Part shown: piece after piece, positions 31,680 through 40,733 of the stretch | Layout: the number at the start of each line of letters is the position of its first letter | Position numbering within the stretch: the first letter of the stretch is position 1 | Assembly (NCBI RefSeq): GCF_900155545.1 | Contig: NZ_LT732526.1 | Coordinates: forward strand, 3,504,837 to 3,568,836 | Reading direction: 5' to 3' | Source of the DNA: Clostridium sp. Marseille-P2415 | GTDB taxonomy: Bacteria; Bacillota; Clostridia; Lachnospirales; Lachnospiraceae | Length of the DNA stretch: 64,000 nt | Notes under the pieces: generated by a model | What the model was told of the DNA's origin: nothing | Seen by the model: the letters and a program-made list of their open reading frames with translations, nothing else | Database searches by the model: none | Made by a program: the position numbers and the translations under genes

Positions 31680-31718
31680 AATGAGGAACTGGGTTTATCA
31701 ATAGCCCAGTTCCTCATT
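31680..31718. terminator. Hairpin between convergent genes
   Basis: Perfect 14-bp stem AATGAGGAACTGGG (31680-31693) / CCCAGTTCCTCATT (31705-31718). The right arm encodes the last residues of the LUD protein (N-E-E-L-G), so the terminator is partly inside that gene. Confidence 0.65.
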
Positions 31719-32336
31719 AACAACGATTACTTTAATCCTGTCTTTTGTAAACTGGCCTGCAATCAAAACAAAGTCATTGCAGATTCTCTCCTTGTGCCTG
31801 CAATCAATGCAGCGGTCAAGAGCCGTACAGGGAGTTTCCTTGTTAAGCCTCTTTGCATCTAAGGGAGCCGCAATCTGTCTGGCTCTCTTCACTGCTGCCT
31901 CCGCATCTTCTGTTATCTTGTTCGTTCCCACAACAACGATAACCTGTTTCGGTCCATACAGCATGGGAGCAACCCGGCTTCCGTTACCGTCAATGTTAAA
32001 AATCTTTCCGTCCATGGTGACTGCATTCGCCCCGGTGATAAACGTGTCCGCGGAAAAATTTCTTAAGTATATTTCCCGTTTTTCTTCCCGGCTAAGGGAA
32101 GGATCAAACTTATCCAGAAAGTTAATATCCCTTTTTCTTAAATCATCAAACACTCCCGTCTGCTCAAGGGTGACCGAATCCCCGCAGCCTACGGTCGTTC
32201 CATCCGCAATGAACCTCCTCAAAAGTTCCAGAAGTTCTTTTTTATTCTTTACATGGAAGCCTGCCATATTATTCTGCTGAAGGCTTTTCATCAGTGCCGA
32301 GATGTTCTGTCCGTTTTTTTGCGAATAAATATCCAT
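31698..32336 (-). CDS. LUD-domain protein (LutC/YkgG-like)
   Basis: 212 residues from the ATG after TTGGAGG; an upstream in-frame ATG has no ribosome site. It shows the LUD fold pattern: F-H-V-K-N-K-K-E-L-L-E, G-C-G-D-S-V-T-L-E-Q-T-G-V, I-T-G-A-N-A-V-T-M-D-G-K-I-F-N-I-D-G-N-G-S-R-V-A and Q-V-I-V-V-V-G-T-N-K-I. A Cys cluster near the end (C-T-A-L-D-R-C-I-D-C, C-N-D-F) may bind metal. LUD proteins include lactate-utilisation subunits, but no lutAB genes are here; single-gene forms are common in Clostridia. Confidence 0.8.
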   Translation of the reverse strand: MDIYSQKNGQNISALMKSLQQNNMAGFHVKNKKELLELLRRFIADGTTVGCGDSVTLEQTGVFDDLRKRDINFLDKFDPSLSREEKREIYLRNFSADTFITGANAVTMDGKIFNIDGNGSRVAPMLYGPKQVIVVVGTNKITEDAEAAVKRARQIAAPLDAKRLNKETPCTALDRCIDCRHKERICNDFVLIAGQFTKDRIKVIVVNEELGY

Positions 32337-32434
32337 AGATTTTTCCTCCAAAGTTAATAATAAGGCATCCATACCCAGGGTCACAGCATAGAAAATATAA
32401 ATCTTCTCTGCCGCTCTATTTACAGGTCAGCTTC

Positions 32435-33115
32435 TTACAGCAGTAATGAGAACGGAAATACCAGAATAAGTGCCGGCAGAATATTAAGCACCCTGGTCTT
32501 TTTAATATTGGAAATTTTAAGCCCCACAGCCAGCGTGATGATTCCGCCGCAGGCCTTAAAATTAGACAGCATGATATCAGTTACCATAGGCAGAATATAA
32601 GATGCTCCGCAAAACAGCAAAGCACCTACAACAAACTGGGGAACCGCGATAAATCCGACCATATACCCGGCCGTTGTGCCGAAAATAATGGCTGTAAAGA
32701 AATCCATGACAGCCTTCGCATACAGAATGGAATTGTCCCCGGTCATAGCGGAATTCATGGCTCCAAATATTCCCGTCCCGCTGAAACAGAACAGAATGAT
32801 CAGGCTGATCAGAATATCAAGCTGGTCCTCATTTAAGTGAACAGGAAGCCTGGCATCCAGCTTATGAAGCCCTATCAGCAGATTATCTTCCAGGCTGAAC
32901 AGCTCGCCGAAAACCGTTCCGACAATAACGGCAAGCACCACCGCTGCCAGACTCTCCAGCCGGATGATTAAGTAAACTCCCATGGTAATCGCCGACAGCC
33001 CGAATATATTCGGAAGCGCCTCGGTAAGCTTAGGCGGAAAATGGTCCTTTAAAAAAGCCCCCAGGATCCCTCCCAGAAAAACAGCGATGCAATTGATTAT
33101 AACTCCTTGTGGCAT
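32435..33115 (-). CDS. DUF554 family membrane protein
   Basis: 226 residues with six or seven membrane helices. The start G-V-I-I-N-C-I-A-V-F-L-G-G-I-L-G and the motif I-F-G-A-M-N-S-A-M-T-G-D matching the family's G-x-x-x-x-G-D-x-x-x-L pattern identify DUF554 (YdfK/YqgA type). The function is unknown; it may be a transporter. The MarR gene lies 25 bp upstream and probably shares the transcript. Confidence 0.85.
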   Translation of the reverse strand: MPQGVIINCIAVFLGGILGAFLKDHFPPKLTEALPNIFGLSAITMGVYLIIRLESLAAVVLAVIVGTVFGELFSLEDNLLIGLHKLDARLPVHLNEDQLDILISLIILFCFSGTGIFGAMNSAMTGDNSILYAKAVMDFFTAIIFGTTAGYMVGFIAVPQFVVGALLFCGASYILPMVTDIMLSNFKACGGIITLAVGLKISNIKKTRVLNILPALILVFPFSLLL

Positions 33116-33140
33116 ATCTTATGTCTCCTTTAACTAGTCA

Positions 33141-33557
33141 TCATGATGGTATAATGTTCTTATGGATTTTAAAAAACTGCTCCAGAAATTCTCCTCTTTT
33201 CTCTTCTGAAATGCCTTTAAAAGTTTCCTCTTCCAGCTGAAGGAAGATTTCTTCTACTTTTTTCTGCATCCTTTGCCCCTTTTCGGTCATAAACACATGA
33301 TAAGAGCGCCTGTTTCCGTTCAGCCGCTTTCTTTCAATGAGGCCCTTTGCCTCCATTCCATTCAATACGCTTGTAATGGTTGCCGCTTCAATATAACAGG
33401 CTGCTGCAATCTCCTTCTGGGTCGCTCCATCGTGGTCTCTTAAATAATCCAGAACCTTAGGCTGACCCAGTGTCAATTCCGTATCCTTCAGGATATCCAT
33501 GAGTCTCCTCTGGTAAATCGCCTGATTTGCCATTAACAGATAGTGAAATGTCATCAT
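33141..33557 (-). CDS. MarR-family regulator
   Basis: 138 residues with the winged helix: L-G-Q-P-K-V-L-D-Y-L, G-A-T-Q-K-E-I-A-A-A-C-Y-I-E-A-A-T-I-T-S-V-L-N-G-M-E-A-K-G-L-I-E-R-K and the wing N-G-N-R-R-S-Y-H-V-F-M-T. It is the first gene of a short unit with DUF554, which it probably regulates along with itself. Confidence 0.9.
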   Translation of the reverse strand: MMTFHYLLMANQAIYQRRLMDILKDTELTLGQPKVLDYLRDHDGATQKEIAAACYIEAATITSVLNGMEAKGLIERKRLNGNRRSYHVFMTEKGQRMQKKVEEIFLQLEEETFKGISEEKRGEFLEQFFKIHKNIIPS

Positions 33558-33654
33558 ACCATCATCCTTTTAATAATTAGGTTTCTAACTATTATAATTC
33601 TAATCTTTTTTTCTGTCAACGTGATTTTCAGAAAGCCAAACTCTGAAAACAACT

Positions 33655-33690
33655 AATACCAGGAGGAAAACCTGTTTTCCTCCTGGTATT
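33655..33690. terminator. Perfect bidirectional terminator
   Basis: 16-bp perfect stem AATACCAGGAGGAAAA (33655-33670) / TTTTCCTCCTGGTATT (33675-33690). It lies past the symporter gene on the minus strand. Confidence 0.8.
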
Positions 33691-33704
33691 ACCATTATAA
33701 AGCC

Positions 33705-35249
33705 CTATTTATTTTTTCTTCCGACCGATTCAAATTCCTCATAAATCTCTTTGGAAGGCGGAGCCGTGACCAGAGATACAAGGATAATGGCAGCACATGC
33801 TGCGGTAAATGCCGGAAGCAGTTCATAGATATTCCATGCACCGCCCAATGGACGTACGGCATATTTCCAAATGAATACCATAGCGCCGCCGGATACCATG
33901 CCGGCGATTGCTCCCCACAGATTGCTGCGCTTCCAGAACAGAGCAAAGAGCATTACAGGCCCAAAGGAGGCGCCAAAACCTGCCCATGCAAAGGATACGA
34001 TGGCGAACACGGAGCTGTCAGGATCCCAGGCCAGAATAATGCCGATCAGGGCGACTCCGATAACCGTAAGCCGCGCAACCATCATGGAAGCTTTTGTGCT
34101 TACCTTAATCTTTAAAAAGTCCTGCATAAGATTCTGGGATACGCCGGAGGCTGCGGTTAAAAGCTGGGAGTCCGCCGTTGACATGGTACATGCCAGAATT
34201 CCTGCCAGAACCACTCCGGCAGTAATAGCTAATAAGAATCCGTTCCGCCCCAAAAGGTCTGCCAGTCTGATTATAACGGTTTCCGCATCGGATCTTGTCG
34301 ACAGCATGGGGATATGGCCGGCGATTGAAACGCTGTAACCGATGATCCCGATCAGAATCGCCACAAACATGGAGATAACCACCCATACAGAGGCGATCCG
34401 GCGGGAAGTCTTAAGCTTGTCCTCATCGCTGATCGCCATAAAACGCAGCAGAATATGGGGCATTCCGAAATAACCGAGCCCCCACGCCAGCGTGGAGATA
34501 ATGGAAAGAAAGCCATATGGAGAAGCAGTGCCTTCCGCCATGTCGTGAACCTGAGTCATGCTTAAATAGCCCTTAAGGGAATGGGCATTTTCCATTACAT
34601 TCTGCCAGCCTCCGGATGCCGAAATACCGAAAAACACGATAATAACCAGCGCAATGCTCATGACAATGCTTTGGATTAAGTCCGTGGTAGATACGGCCAT
34701 AAATCCGCCCATCACGGTGTACCCGATAATTACGGCGGCGCCTGCAATCATAGCCGCATGGTAATTAATATGAAACAAACTGTTAAACAGCGTACCCACA
34801 GCCTTAAATCCGGATGCAGTATAGGGAATAAAAAAGATTAAAATAATGATGGCGGAAATGCACATTAAGATATTTTTCCCGTCCCGGTAACGCCTTGAAA
34901 AAAAGTCCGGAATGGTAATGGCATCGCACACAACCGAATACCGCCGCAGCCGTTTCGCAACAACCAGCCAGTTTAAATAGGTACCGGCAGCCAGTCCGAT
35001 GGCGGTCCAGCCTGCATCTGCAATTCCACTTAAATAAGCGACTCCGGGAAGTCCCATAAGGAGCCAGCTGCTCATATCGGAAGCTTCCGCGCTCATGGCC
35101 GTAACCAGAGGCCCAAGCTTTCTTCCGCCCAGATAGAACTCATCGGCAGAATCCCCGCCGCCCTTTTTGCTGCAATAAAATCCTATGTAGACCATGCCGA
35201 TCAGATAGATGAGAATAGAGGATAAAATCCCCACTTGTCCTATACTCAT
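33705..35249 (-). CDS. putP: Sodium/proline symporter (PutP type)
   Basis: 514 residues from the ATG after CAGGAGGG; the frame extends upstream without a ribosome site. It has 12-13 membrane helices of the SSS family, with F-Y-L-G-G-R-K-L-G-P-L-V-T-A-M-S-A-E-A-S-D-M-S-S-W near helix 2 and A-C-T-M-S-T-A-D-S-Q-L-L-T-A-A-S, both hallmarks of PutP and holding the sodium-site serine/threonine residues. Proline is the likely substrate. No proline catabolic genes are nearby. Single-gene unit. Confidence 0.9.
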   Translation of the reverse strand: MSIGQVGILSSILIYLIGMVYIGFYCSKKGGGDSADEFYLGGRKLGPLVTAMSAEASDMSSWLLMGLPGVAYLSGIADAGWTAIGLAAGTYLNWLVVAKRLRRYSVVCDAITIPDFFSRRYRDGKNILMCISAIIILIFFIPYTASGFKAVGTLFNSLFHINYHAAMIAGAAVIIGYTVMGGFMAVSTTDLIQSIVMSIALVIIVFFGISASGGWQNVMENAHSLKGYLSMTQVHDMAEGTASPYGFLSIISTLAWGLGYFGMPHILLRFMAISDEDKLKTSRRIASVWVVISMFVAILIGIIGYSVSIAGHIPMLSTRSDAETVIIRLADLLGRNGFLLAITAGVVLAGILACTMSTADSQLLTAASGVSQNLMQDFLKIKVSTKASMMVARLTVIGVALIGIILAWDPDSSVFAIVSFAWAGFGASFGPVMLFALFWKRSNLWGAIAGMVSGGAMVFIWKYAVRPLGGAWNIYELLPAFTAACAAIILVSLVTAPPSKEIYEEFESVGRKNK

Positions 35250-35472
35250 ATAGTCCCTCCTGTTATAGAAATGCTGATACTGCTTTTTAGTATAAGCCCA
35301 AAAAGCCATAATGGGAGTATTATAGCATGGACAAAAGTAGAACACAATACAGACTACAGTATAGACTAAATACTAGACGATTTTAATATTAAACTCTGTT
35401 TTTCCCTTATTTTAAAACATTTTAACACCGTACTATATTTTATAATAAGTATCATACAAATCTTATTTCCAA

Positions 35473-36063
35473 TTATAATTCAGGAAGAAAGCTGCTTAAA
35501 AAGGAGGGCATAACGGATGTACTGTACTGGCGAAGAGAATATTCCCCGCCGCACAAGCACCAGTCATATAAGAGTGCACGCTCGCACAGAGCATAAAGCT
35601 TTACCATCTCGCTGACACTGGAACGGGTGCCTATCTGCCCCTTCTCCTGCCCCTGGGCAATGATCTTTCGAAGAAGCTTATAATAAGTCCGGTTATGGTC
35701 CAGCAAATGCTTCTCTCCATTCGTAACAAGCTGGGTGGAAAGGAGCCTTGCCAGCAAATCAATGGAAATGCTGTTTTCTATCATGCCAAACAGCTCACTG
35801 TTGAGCAGCAAAAGCTTCTCCATTGCAGGCATTTCCGGATCAAGGGTTTTGGTCAGCTCTTCATATTTATCGTCGAACAGAACGCTTAAGGTACTCAGCA
35901 GCGCATCCTTTCCATCAAAATAATGATAAAAAGACCCCTTGGAAGTCCGGGAAAGCTCAATGATTTCTTCTACGGTGGTATCCTCATATCCCTGTTCATA
36001 GAATAATTTCCAGGCAGCATTTACAATCTTGCCCCTGGTATTGCGCACATTCTTCTTTGCCAT
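35473..36063 (-). CDS. TetR-family regulator
   Basis: 196 residues from the ATG after AAAGGAGG. Helix-turn-helix: I-V-N-A-A-W-K-L-F-Y-E-Q-G-Y-E-D-T-T-V-E-E-I-I-E-L-S-R-T-S-K-G-S-F-Y-H-Y-F-D. It lies downstream of nothing obvious; the flavin-binding protein gene is divergent, 190 bp away, and may be its target. Confidence 0.88.
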   Translation of the reverse strand: MAKKNVRNTRGKIVNAAWKLFYEQGYEDTTVEEIIELSRTSKGSFYHYFDGKDALLSTLSVLFDDKYEELTKTLDPEMPAMEKLLLLNSELFGMIENSISIDLLARLLSTQLVTNGEKHLLDHNRTYYKLLRKIIAQGQEKGQIGTRSSVSEMVKLYALCERALLYDWCLCGGEYSLRQYSTSVMPSFLSSFLPEL

Positions 36064-36252
36064 GAGACCGTTCCTCCTTTCATTCACGCACCTGTGATTA
36101 CGAATTCCTGAGTTAGTATAACACAGGATATGAGGTACCGTCCATTATATTGATCAATCGAACAAATTTTCGATAATACCGGCTGACAGCCATGCGGACT
36201 TATGTTATAATCTAAAATAACCGCAAACAAACCTTTATATAGGAGTATGAAT

Positions 36253-36711
36253 ATGACAGATCAATTTACAGGGCAATGTCAAAAGCTATTTGAACAGCTT
36301 ACAGACCATGGAAAAATGGTACTTTCCACCTCCTGGAATGACCAGGTCACTTCCAGAATGATGAGCATCATTATTGCAGATGGTTTATTCTATTTCCAGA
36401 CAGACAAGACATTTCGGAAATACAGTCAGCTTAAAGGGAATCCTCATGCAGCACTTTGCAATGAAAACATACAGATCGAGGGGATCTGTGAAGAAATGGG
36501 CCGCCCACAGGATAACCCGGTCTTTTGTACTCTTTATAATGAACATTTTCCAGGCTCCTATGAACGATATACATATTTGGAAAACGAACGGTTGTTTTCC
36601 TTAAAACCACAGCTGATCCAGACATGGATATACGAAAACGGAGAGCCATTAACCGAGACGTTTGAGTTCCGGACAAGGGAATATAAGAAAGTTCCTTATG
36701 CTGCAAAATAG
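36253..36711 (+). CDS. Pyridoxamine 5'-phosphate oxidase-like flavin-binding protein
   Basis: 152 residues. I chose the second ATG (7 nt after AGGAG) because the first leaves one base. It has a split-barrel pattern: G-K-M-V-L-S-T-S-W-N-D-Q-V-T-S-R-M-M, D-G-L-F-Y-F-Q-T-D, K-G-N-P-H-A-A-L-C. Such small proteins bind FMN or similar cofactors. The substrate is unknown. Confidence 0.8.
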   Translation: MTDQFTGQCQKLFEQLTDHGKMVLSTSWNDQVTSRMMSIIIADGLFYFQTDKTFRKYSQLKGNPHAALCNENIQIEGICEEMGRPQDNPVFCTLYNEHFPGSYERYTYLENERLFSLKPQLIQTWIYENGEPLTETFEFRTREYKKVPYAAK

Positions 36712-36817
36712 CCTGACTTCCGCCAATTCCTTAAAATCTTATGGCTTTCGTTTATATGCAATGATATAATATAGGTTACAGGAAAACATATTTTAGAATG
36801 GATGGGATGGGAACCAT

Positions 36818-37795
36818 ATGAAAAGCCTGACGAAAAACTCTCAAACCAAAGAAGTGCTGGATACTATGATAACAAACGCTTTTCCCCTTGTAAAATACAC
36901 CGAAGTCACGGAACTGACCGAGGGCTATTTTAATGTTGCTTACAGGGTCTCCTTTGAAAACGGCAGCAGATGCATATTAAAAATAGCGCCGCCCAAAGGA
37001 GTTAACATCATGTCCTATGAAAAGAACATTATGTTAAGCGAAGTTACGGCAATGCAGATTGCCGCAGAAAAAACAGATGTGCCGGTTGCAAAGGTTCTTT
37101 CCTATGATGACAGCTGTAAGATCTGTACTTCCCCTTATTTTTTCATGGAGGAATTACAGGGAGACAGCTTTTCTTCCCTGCAGGACAGACTGCCGGATGA
37201 TGTAAAAAAACAAATCAGATTTGACACGGGAAAGCTGAACAGAAAAATCAACCATATCACCGGAGATAAATTTGGCTATATCGGACAGCCGGACCTGCAG
37301 GGCAGCCATTGGTATTCCGTATTTTTCCATATGATAGAACTGGCCGTTCAGGATGCCGAATCAATGTCTGTGGATTTAAAAATATCTGTATCAGAACTTT
37401 TTAAATATCTGATCCTCAGCGAATCTTTCTTTGAAGAGATCACAACTCCCCGCCTGGTACACTGGGACTTATGGGACGGAAATATCTTCGTAAGGGATCA
37501 CAGGATCACAGGTTTGATCGATTGGGAAAGAAGTCTGTGGGCAGATCCCTTAATGGAAGTCGGATTCCGTACATATGGAAGCAACGATGACTTTAAAAAC
37601 GGATATGGTATGGAACGGTTGTCAGAAAAGGAATCCATACGCGCTCTCTGGTATGATCTCTATGCCATGCTTCTTGTGGCGCAGGAATGCGATTACAGGA
37701 TGTATGAGACCCGTGAAATTTACAACTGGTCAACCGGTATTCTGGTAAAAAAATTTGATGAATTGAAGCATAGAATTCAATACCTGAAATCATAG
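36818..37795 (+). CDS. Aminoglycoside phosphotransferase (APH)-fold kinase
   Basis: 325 residues. The kinase-like motifs are R-C-I-L-K-I-A-P (ATP lysine), V-H-W-D-L-W-D-G-N-I-F-V (catalytic Brenner-type H-x-D-x-x-x-x-N) and G-L-I-D-W-E-R-S-L-W-A-D-P (DFG-like). This family covers drug, choline, homoserine and sugar kinases, so the substrate cannot be named. It ends convergently, overlapping the YibE/F gene by 6 bp. Confidence 0.85.
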   Translation: MKSLTKNSQTKEVLDTMITNAFPLVKYTEVTELTEGYFNVAYRVSFENGSRCILKIAPPKGVNIMSYEKNIMLSEVTAMQIAAEKTDVPVAKVLSYDDSCKICTSPYFFMEELQGDSFSSLQDRLPDDVKKQIRFDTGKLNRKINHITGDKFGYIGQPDLQGSHWYSVFFHMIELAVQDAESMSVDLKISVSELFKYLILSESFFEEITTPRLVHWDLWDGNIFVRDHRITGLIDWERSLWADPLMEVGFRTYGSNDDFKNGYGMERLSEKESIRALWYDLYAMLLVAQECDYRMYETREIYNWSTGILVKKFDELKHRIQYLKS

Positions 37796-38965
37796 ATGAG
37801 GTAATTCTATGCCCCTTCTTCCTGCTGCCACAAAAGATGCGAGAAAGGATACGATCGGAACCGTCATTACCACGCCCAGGCTTCCGGATATCCCCTGCAT
37901 TATCTCGATCACCATATTATTGGAATTAATGACCTGAAGATAGGGCAATTCATATGCATAATTTAAAAGCAATGTGCTGGCCGAACTTCCCACAAAAGCC
38001 AGGATCAGGGTATTGACCATGGTGCCCATGGCATCACGGCCCACGTTCATACCGGAGCAGAACAGTTCCTTCCTGTTAAGCTCCGGCTTCTGGTCATGAA
38101 TTTCAAAAACAGTGGAGGAAATGGACATCCCCACATCCATGACTGCACCCAGCGCGGAAATCAACAGACCGGAGAACAACAGCTCTCCCACCCGGATTCC
38201 ACGGATATTTTCCAGGACCATCAGGGACTCGATATTCGAAACATTGTATCCGGAAATATGGGCTGCCTTCCCAAACAGAAAGGCGGAAATCCCGGCAATC
38301 ACCACACCGCTGACCGTTCCGGCCACAGCGCAGGCTGTCTTTCCGGACCAGCCTCCCAGAAGATACATGGTGACAAAGGTAGTAACAGCCGCCACCAGCA
38401 CAGCCGCCAGGAAGGGCGAATATCCTTTATAAATCATCGGGATATAAAGCCAGATGATGCAGATGAATGTGAATATAAGCCCGATACAGGCCTGCACCCC
38501 CTTCTTTCCGCCGATCACGCAGACCACGGCCAGGAAAATCAGTGCAAATCCCAGCACCGCCCATTCCCGGTCCACACTGTAAACCGTATGGATCGAGATA
38601 TCCCCCGCCAGACTCTGTATCACAACTACCTGCATCCCCGGTTCACAGGCCGCCCCGAATAAATATCCGTTGTTGCTGGTGGCCTCCGCCGTCTGACCCT
38701 TCATGGGCCCTGACTGTAATTCCACCAAAACGCTCTGCTGTCCGGCCCTGCTTCCGTCCTCCTGTATATTGTCTTTTAAAACCTCTATGACCCGGGCCCG
38801 TTCAAAGGTCCTCCCTTCCGTAGAGATCAGATTGACAATGTCAATCCGGTTAAAGCAAATTAAGAACAGGATAAATGCGGTTGTCACCGCGGCAGACAGT
38901 ACCCGCTGCATCCGTTTGCTTCCGCGGAAATTCCCAAAGATGTCAGACAGTCGTTTTTGCTCCAT
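37790..38965 (-). CDS. YibE/F family membrane protein
   Basis: 391 residues: one N-terminal membrane helix, an outer domain of about 110 residues (V-E-L-Q-S-G-P-M-K-G-Q-T-A-E-A-T-S-N-N), then seven or so helices, with the family motif G-A-V-M-D-V-G-M-S-I-S-S and G-R-D-A-M-G-T-M-V-N-T-L-I-L-A. The function is unknown. Single gene. Confidence 0.88.
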   Translation of the reverse strand: MEQKRLSDIFGNFRGSKRMQRVLSAAVTTAFILFLICFNRIDIVNLISTEGRTFERARVIEVLKDNIQEDGSRAGQQSVLVELQSGPMKGQTAEATSNNGYLFGAACEPGMQVVVIQSLAGDISIHTVYSVDREWAVLGFALIFLAVVCVIGGKKGVQACIGLIFTFICIIWLYIPMIYKGYSPFLAAVLVAAVTTFVTMYLLGGWSGKTACAVAGTVSGVVIAGISAFLFGKAAHISGYNVSNIESLMVLENIRGIRVGELLFSGLLISALGAVMDVGMSISSTVFEIHDQKPELNRKELFCSGMNVGRDAMGTMVNTLILAFVGSSASTLLLNYAYELPYLQVINSNNMVIEIMQGISGSLGVVMTVPIVSFLASFVAAGRRGIELPHL

Positions 38966-39080
38966 ATTTTCTACTTCCTCTCTCTATTTTGCATGCACCG
39001 CTTCCAGCCGGACGCTCAGCAAAAGGGACGCCCCTGCTAAATCTGGACGCCCCCGGAGCCCGGAATCATTATATGCAGAA

Positions 39081-40589
39081 TTATCTTCTTGCAATATCGG
39101 TCTTTTTAAGCGTAAAGGTTTGATCGATTTTCTGTGGCCGCCCGTCCGCAATCTCGTAGGTATCGATGGAAAATGTATTCTGATTTACCCGGATCACGGA
39201 ATAGGAAGGATTCCAGTTCTGGTTTCTGACCGCTATGTAATCCTGTTGATTCGGAATTAATTCGTAGTATTTGCTGCCCGTAGCGGAATTGGCTTCCATG
39301 TACAGGGTACCGTCCGCATTGGTCACGCTGCCAGGCATGGTGTTCGCAATAGTATAGCAGTTATTCTCCGCCTGATAAGCAGTATTGCTGTAAGGGAATA
39401 CATTGCCTGCCCCATCCGTTACATTATCCCAATCATGAAAATCATAGCTGGAATGGGTCTTTGAATCGGACTTCAGCAGATAGCTTCTGGAATAGGTATG
39501 GTCATGTCCCTGGAGCACCACATCCACATCAAATTTATCCATCAGAGGAGTCAGCTGCGTTCTCAGCACAATCCCGTCGGAATCAGAGTGATCCAGACCG
39601 CTGCCGTAGATATCCTGATGGAACATGACGATTCTCCATGCCGTATTGGGATAGGCAGAAACCGCCTGCCGCATGACCTGTTCATGCTCCGCACAGTTGT
39701 AGTTGTTCGTATTCAGAACCACATACAGCGCCGGACCATATTTATAAAAATAATCCCCCCCGGCAGTCGTCTTGCCTAACTGTGTATCATTTGGATTATT
39801 GAAATGGTAGCTGTAGCTTTCATTTGTGGAATCATGGTTGCCTATGGTAGTTGCAATTGGCAGCGATTTCATCCAGTCCGCATTTAAGAAACCTGCATAC
39901 TCCATTTCGTTGCCGGGATCTCTGCCCTCCACATTTTTGTTGATCTGATCCCCTGCAGAAAGGATAAAACTGATATCCGGATTGGCCGCCATGGCCGTAT
40001 CCAAGGTCTTATTCCAGCTGAAAGCGTCATTCCGGGCCGCTGTATTGAGGGCGGATTTATTTTCCAGCTTATCCCCTGCGGAAGTAGTCTGACCCTTGGA
40101 TGCACCGATCTGGGGATCCCCTACATACAGCATGGAGTAGCTGTTGAAACCATGGGTTTTAAAGGAGGCAACCTGACCGGGCGCTCCATTTTTATAGTAT
40201 CGGTAATAATAGGTCGTATTCTCTGACAGAGCCTTAGCTGTTACCTTATTGCTGCTGTATCCGTCAATTGCCGGTGCCGCGTACCCCTCAAAGGTGACCG
40301 CACCGCTCATATCACTGCTTTTGGACAGCTCGATCTTCGGTGTGGCCGTCCCGTCCGTTTTCGAATACCATGCGAAATTCATTTGTGTTTCATCGGTGCC
40401 TGGTGTCAATGCAATTTTCTCGTAGTCCGTGCTCACCTGGCTCTCCCACTGTTGTACCCAGCCCTCCCATGCTTCATCGGTCGTAGAGTCGTAAAAATGC
40501 TGGGTTGCTGCATATACATATCCCCCTGCCAGCATCATTGTCAAAGCAGCCGAAATAGCAGCAGCCGCACACTTCTTTCTGCCATTCAT
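39081..40589 (-). CDS. Secreted purple acid phosphatase-like metallophosphatase
   Basis: 502 residues. The signal peptide is C-A-A-A-A-I-S-A-A-L-T-M-M-L-A-G-G-Y-V-Y-A. An FN3-like N-terminal domain (about 55-145) precedes the metallophosphatase core: V-G-D-P-Q-I-G, S-A-G-D-Q-I, G-N-H-D-S, M-F-H-Q-D and G-H-D-H-T-Y-S-R, all five metal-binding blocks. It probably releases phosphate from organic esters outside the cell. It lies next to, but is not clearly part of, the starch locus. Confidence 0.88.
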   Translation of the reverse strand: MNGRKKCAAAAISAALTMMLAGGYVYAATQHFYDSTTDEAWEGWVQQWESQVSTDYEKIALTPGTDETQMNFAWYSKTDGTATPKIELSKSSDMSGAVTFEGYAAPAIDGYSSNKVTAKALSENTTYYYRYYKNGAPGQVASFKTHGFNSYSMLYVGDPQIGASKGQTTSAGDKLENKSALNTAARNDAFSWNKTLDTAMAANPDISFILSAGDQINKNVEGRDPGNEMEYAGFLNADWMKSLPIATTIGNHDSTNESYSYHFNNPNDTQLGKTTAGGDYFYKYGPALYVVLNTNNYNCAEHEQVMRQAVSAYPNTAWRIVMFHQDIYGSGLDHSDSDGIVLRTQLTPLMDKFDVDVVLQGHDHTYSRSYLLKSDSKTHSSYDFHDWDNVTDGAGNVFPYSNTAYQAENNCYTIANTMPGSVTNADGTLYMEANSATGSKYYELIPNQQDYIAVRNQNWNPSYSVIRVNQNTFSIDTYEIADGRPQKIDQTFTLKKTDIARR

Positions 40590-40733
40590 ATATCTTTCCT
40601 CCTGATTTTCATAAATCCTGGGTAAATTTTATTGTTTATAAAAATGGAAGCACTTCTCACTTTTTAAAGAATAAATCTACTCGGATCATTAATCAAGAGA
40701 CTTTTCAAAAGCTTTACAAACTATACCGGAAAT

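Noticed and set aside
38096-38662. 188-residue frame opposite YibE/F
   Set aside because: It is antisense to a well-supported membrane protein and has no domain pattern.
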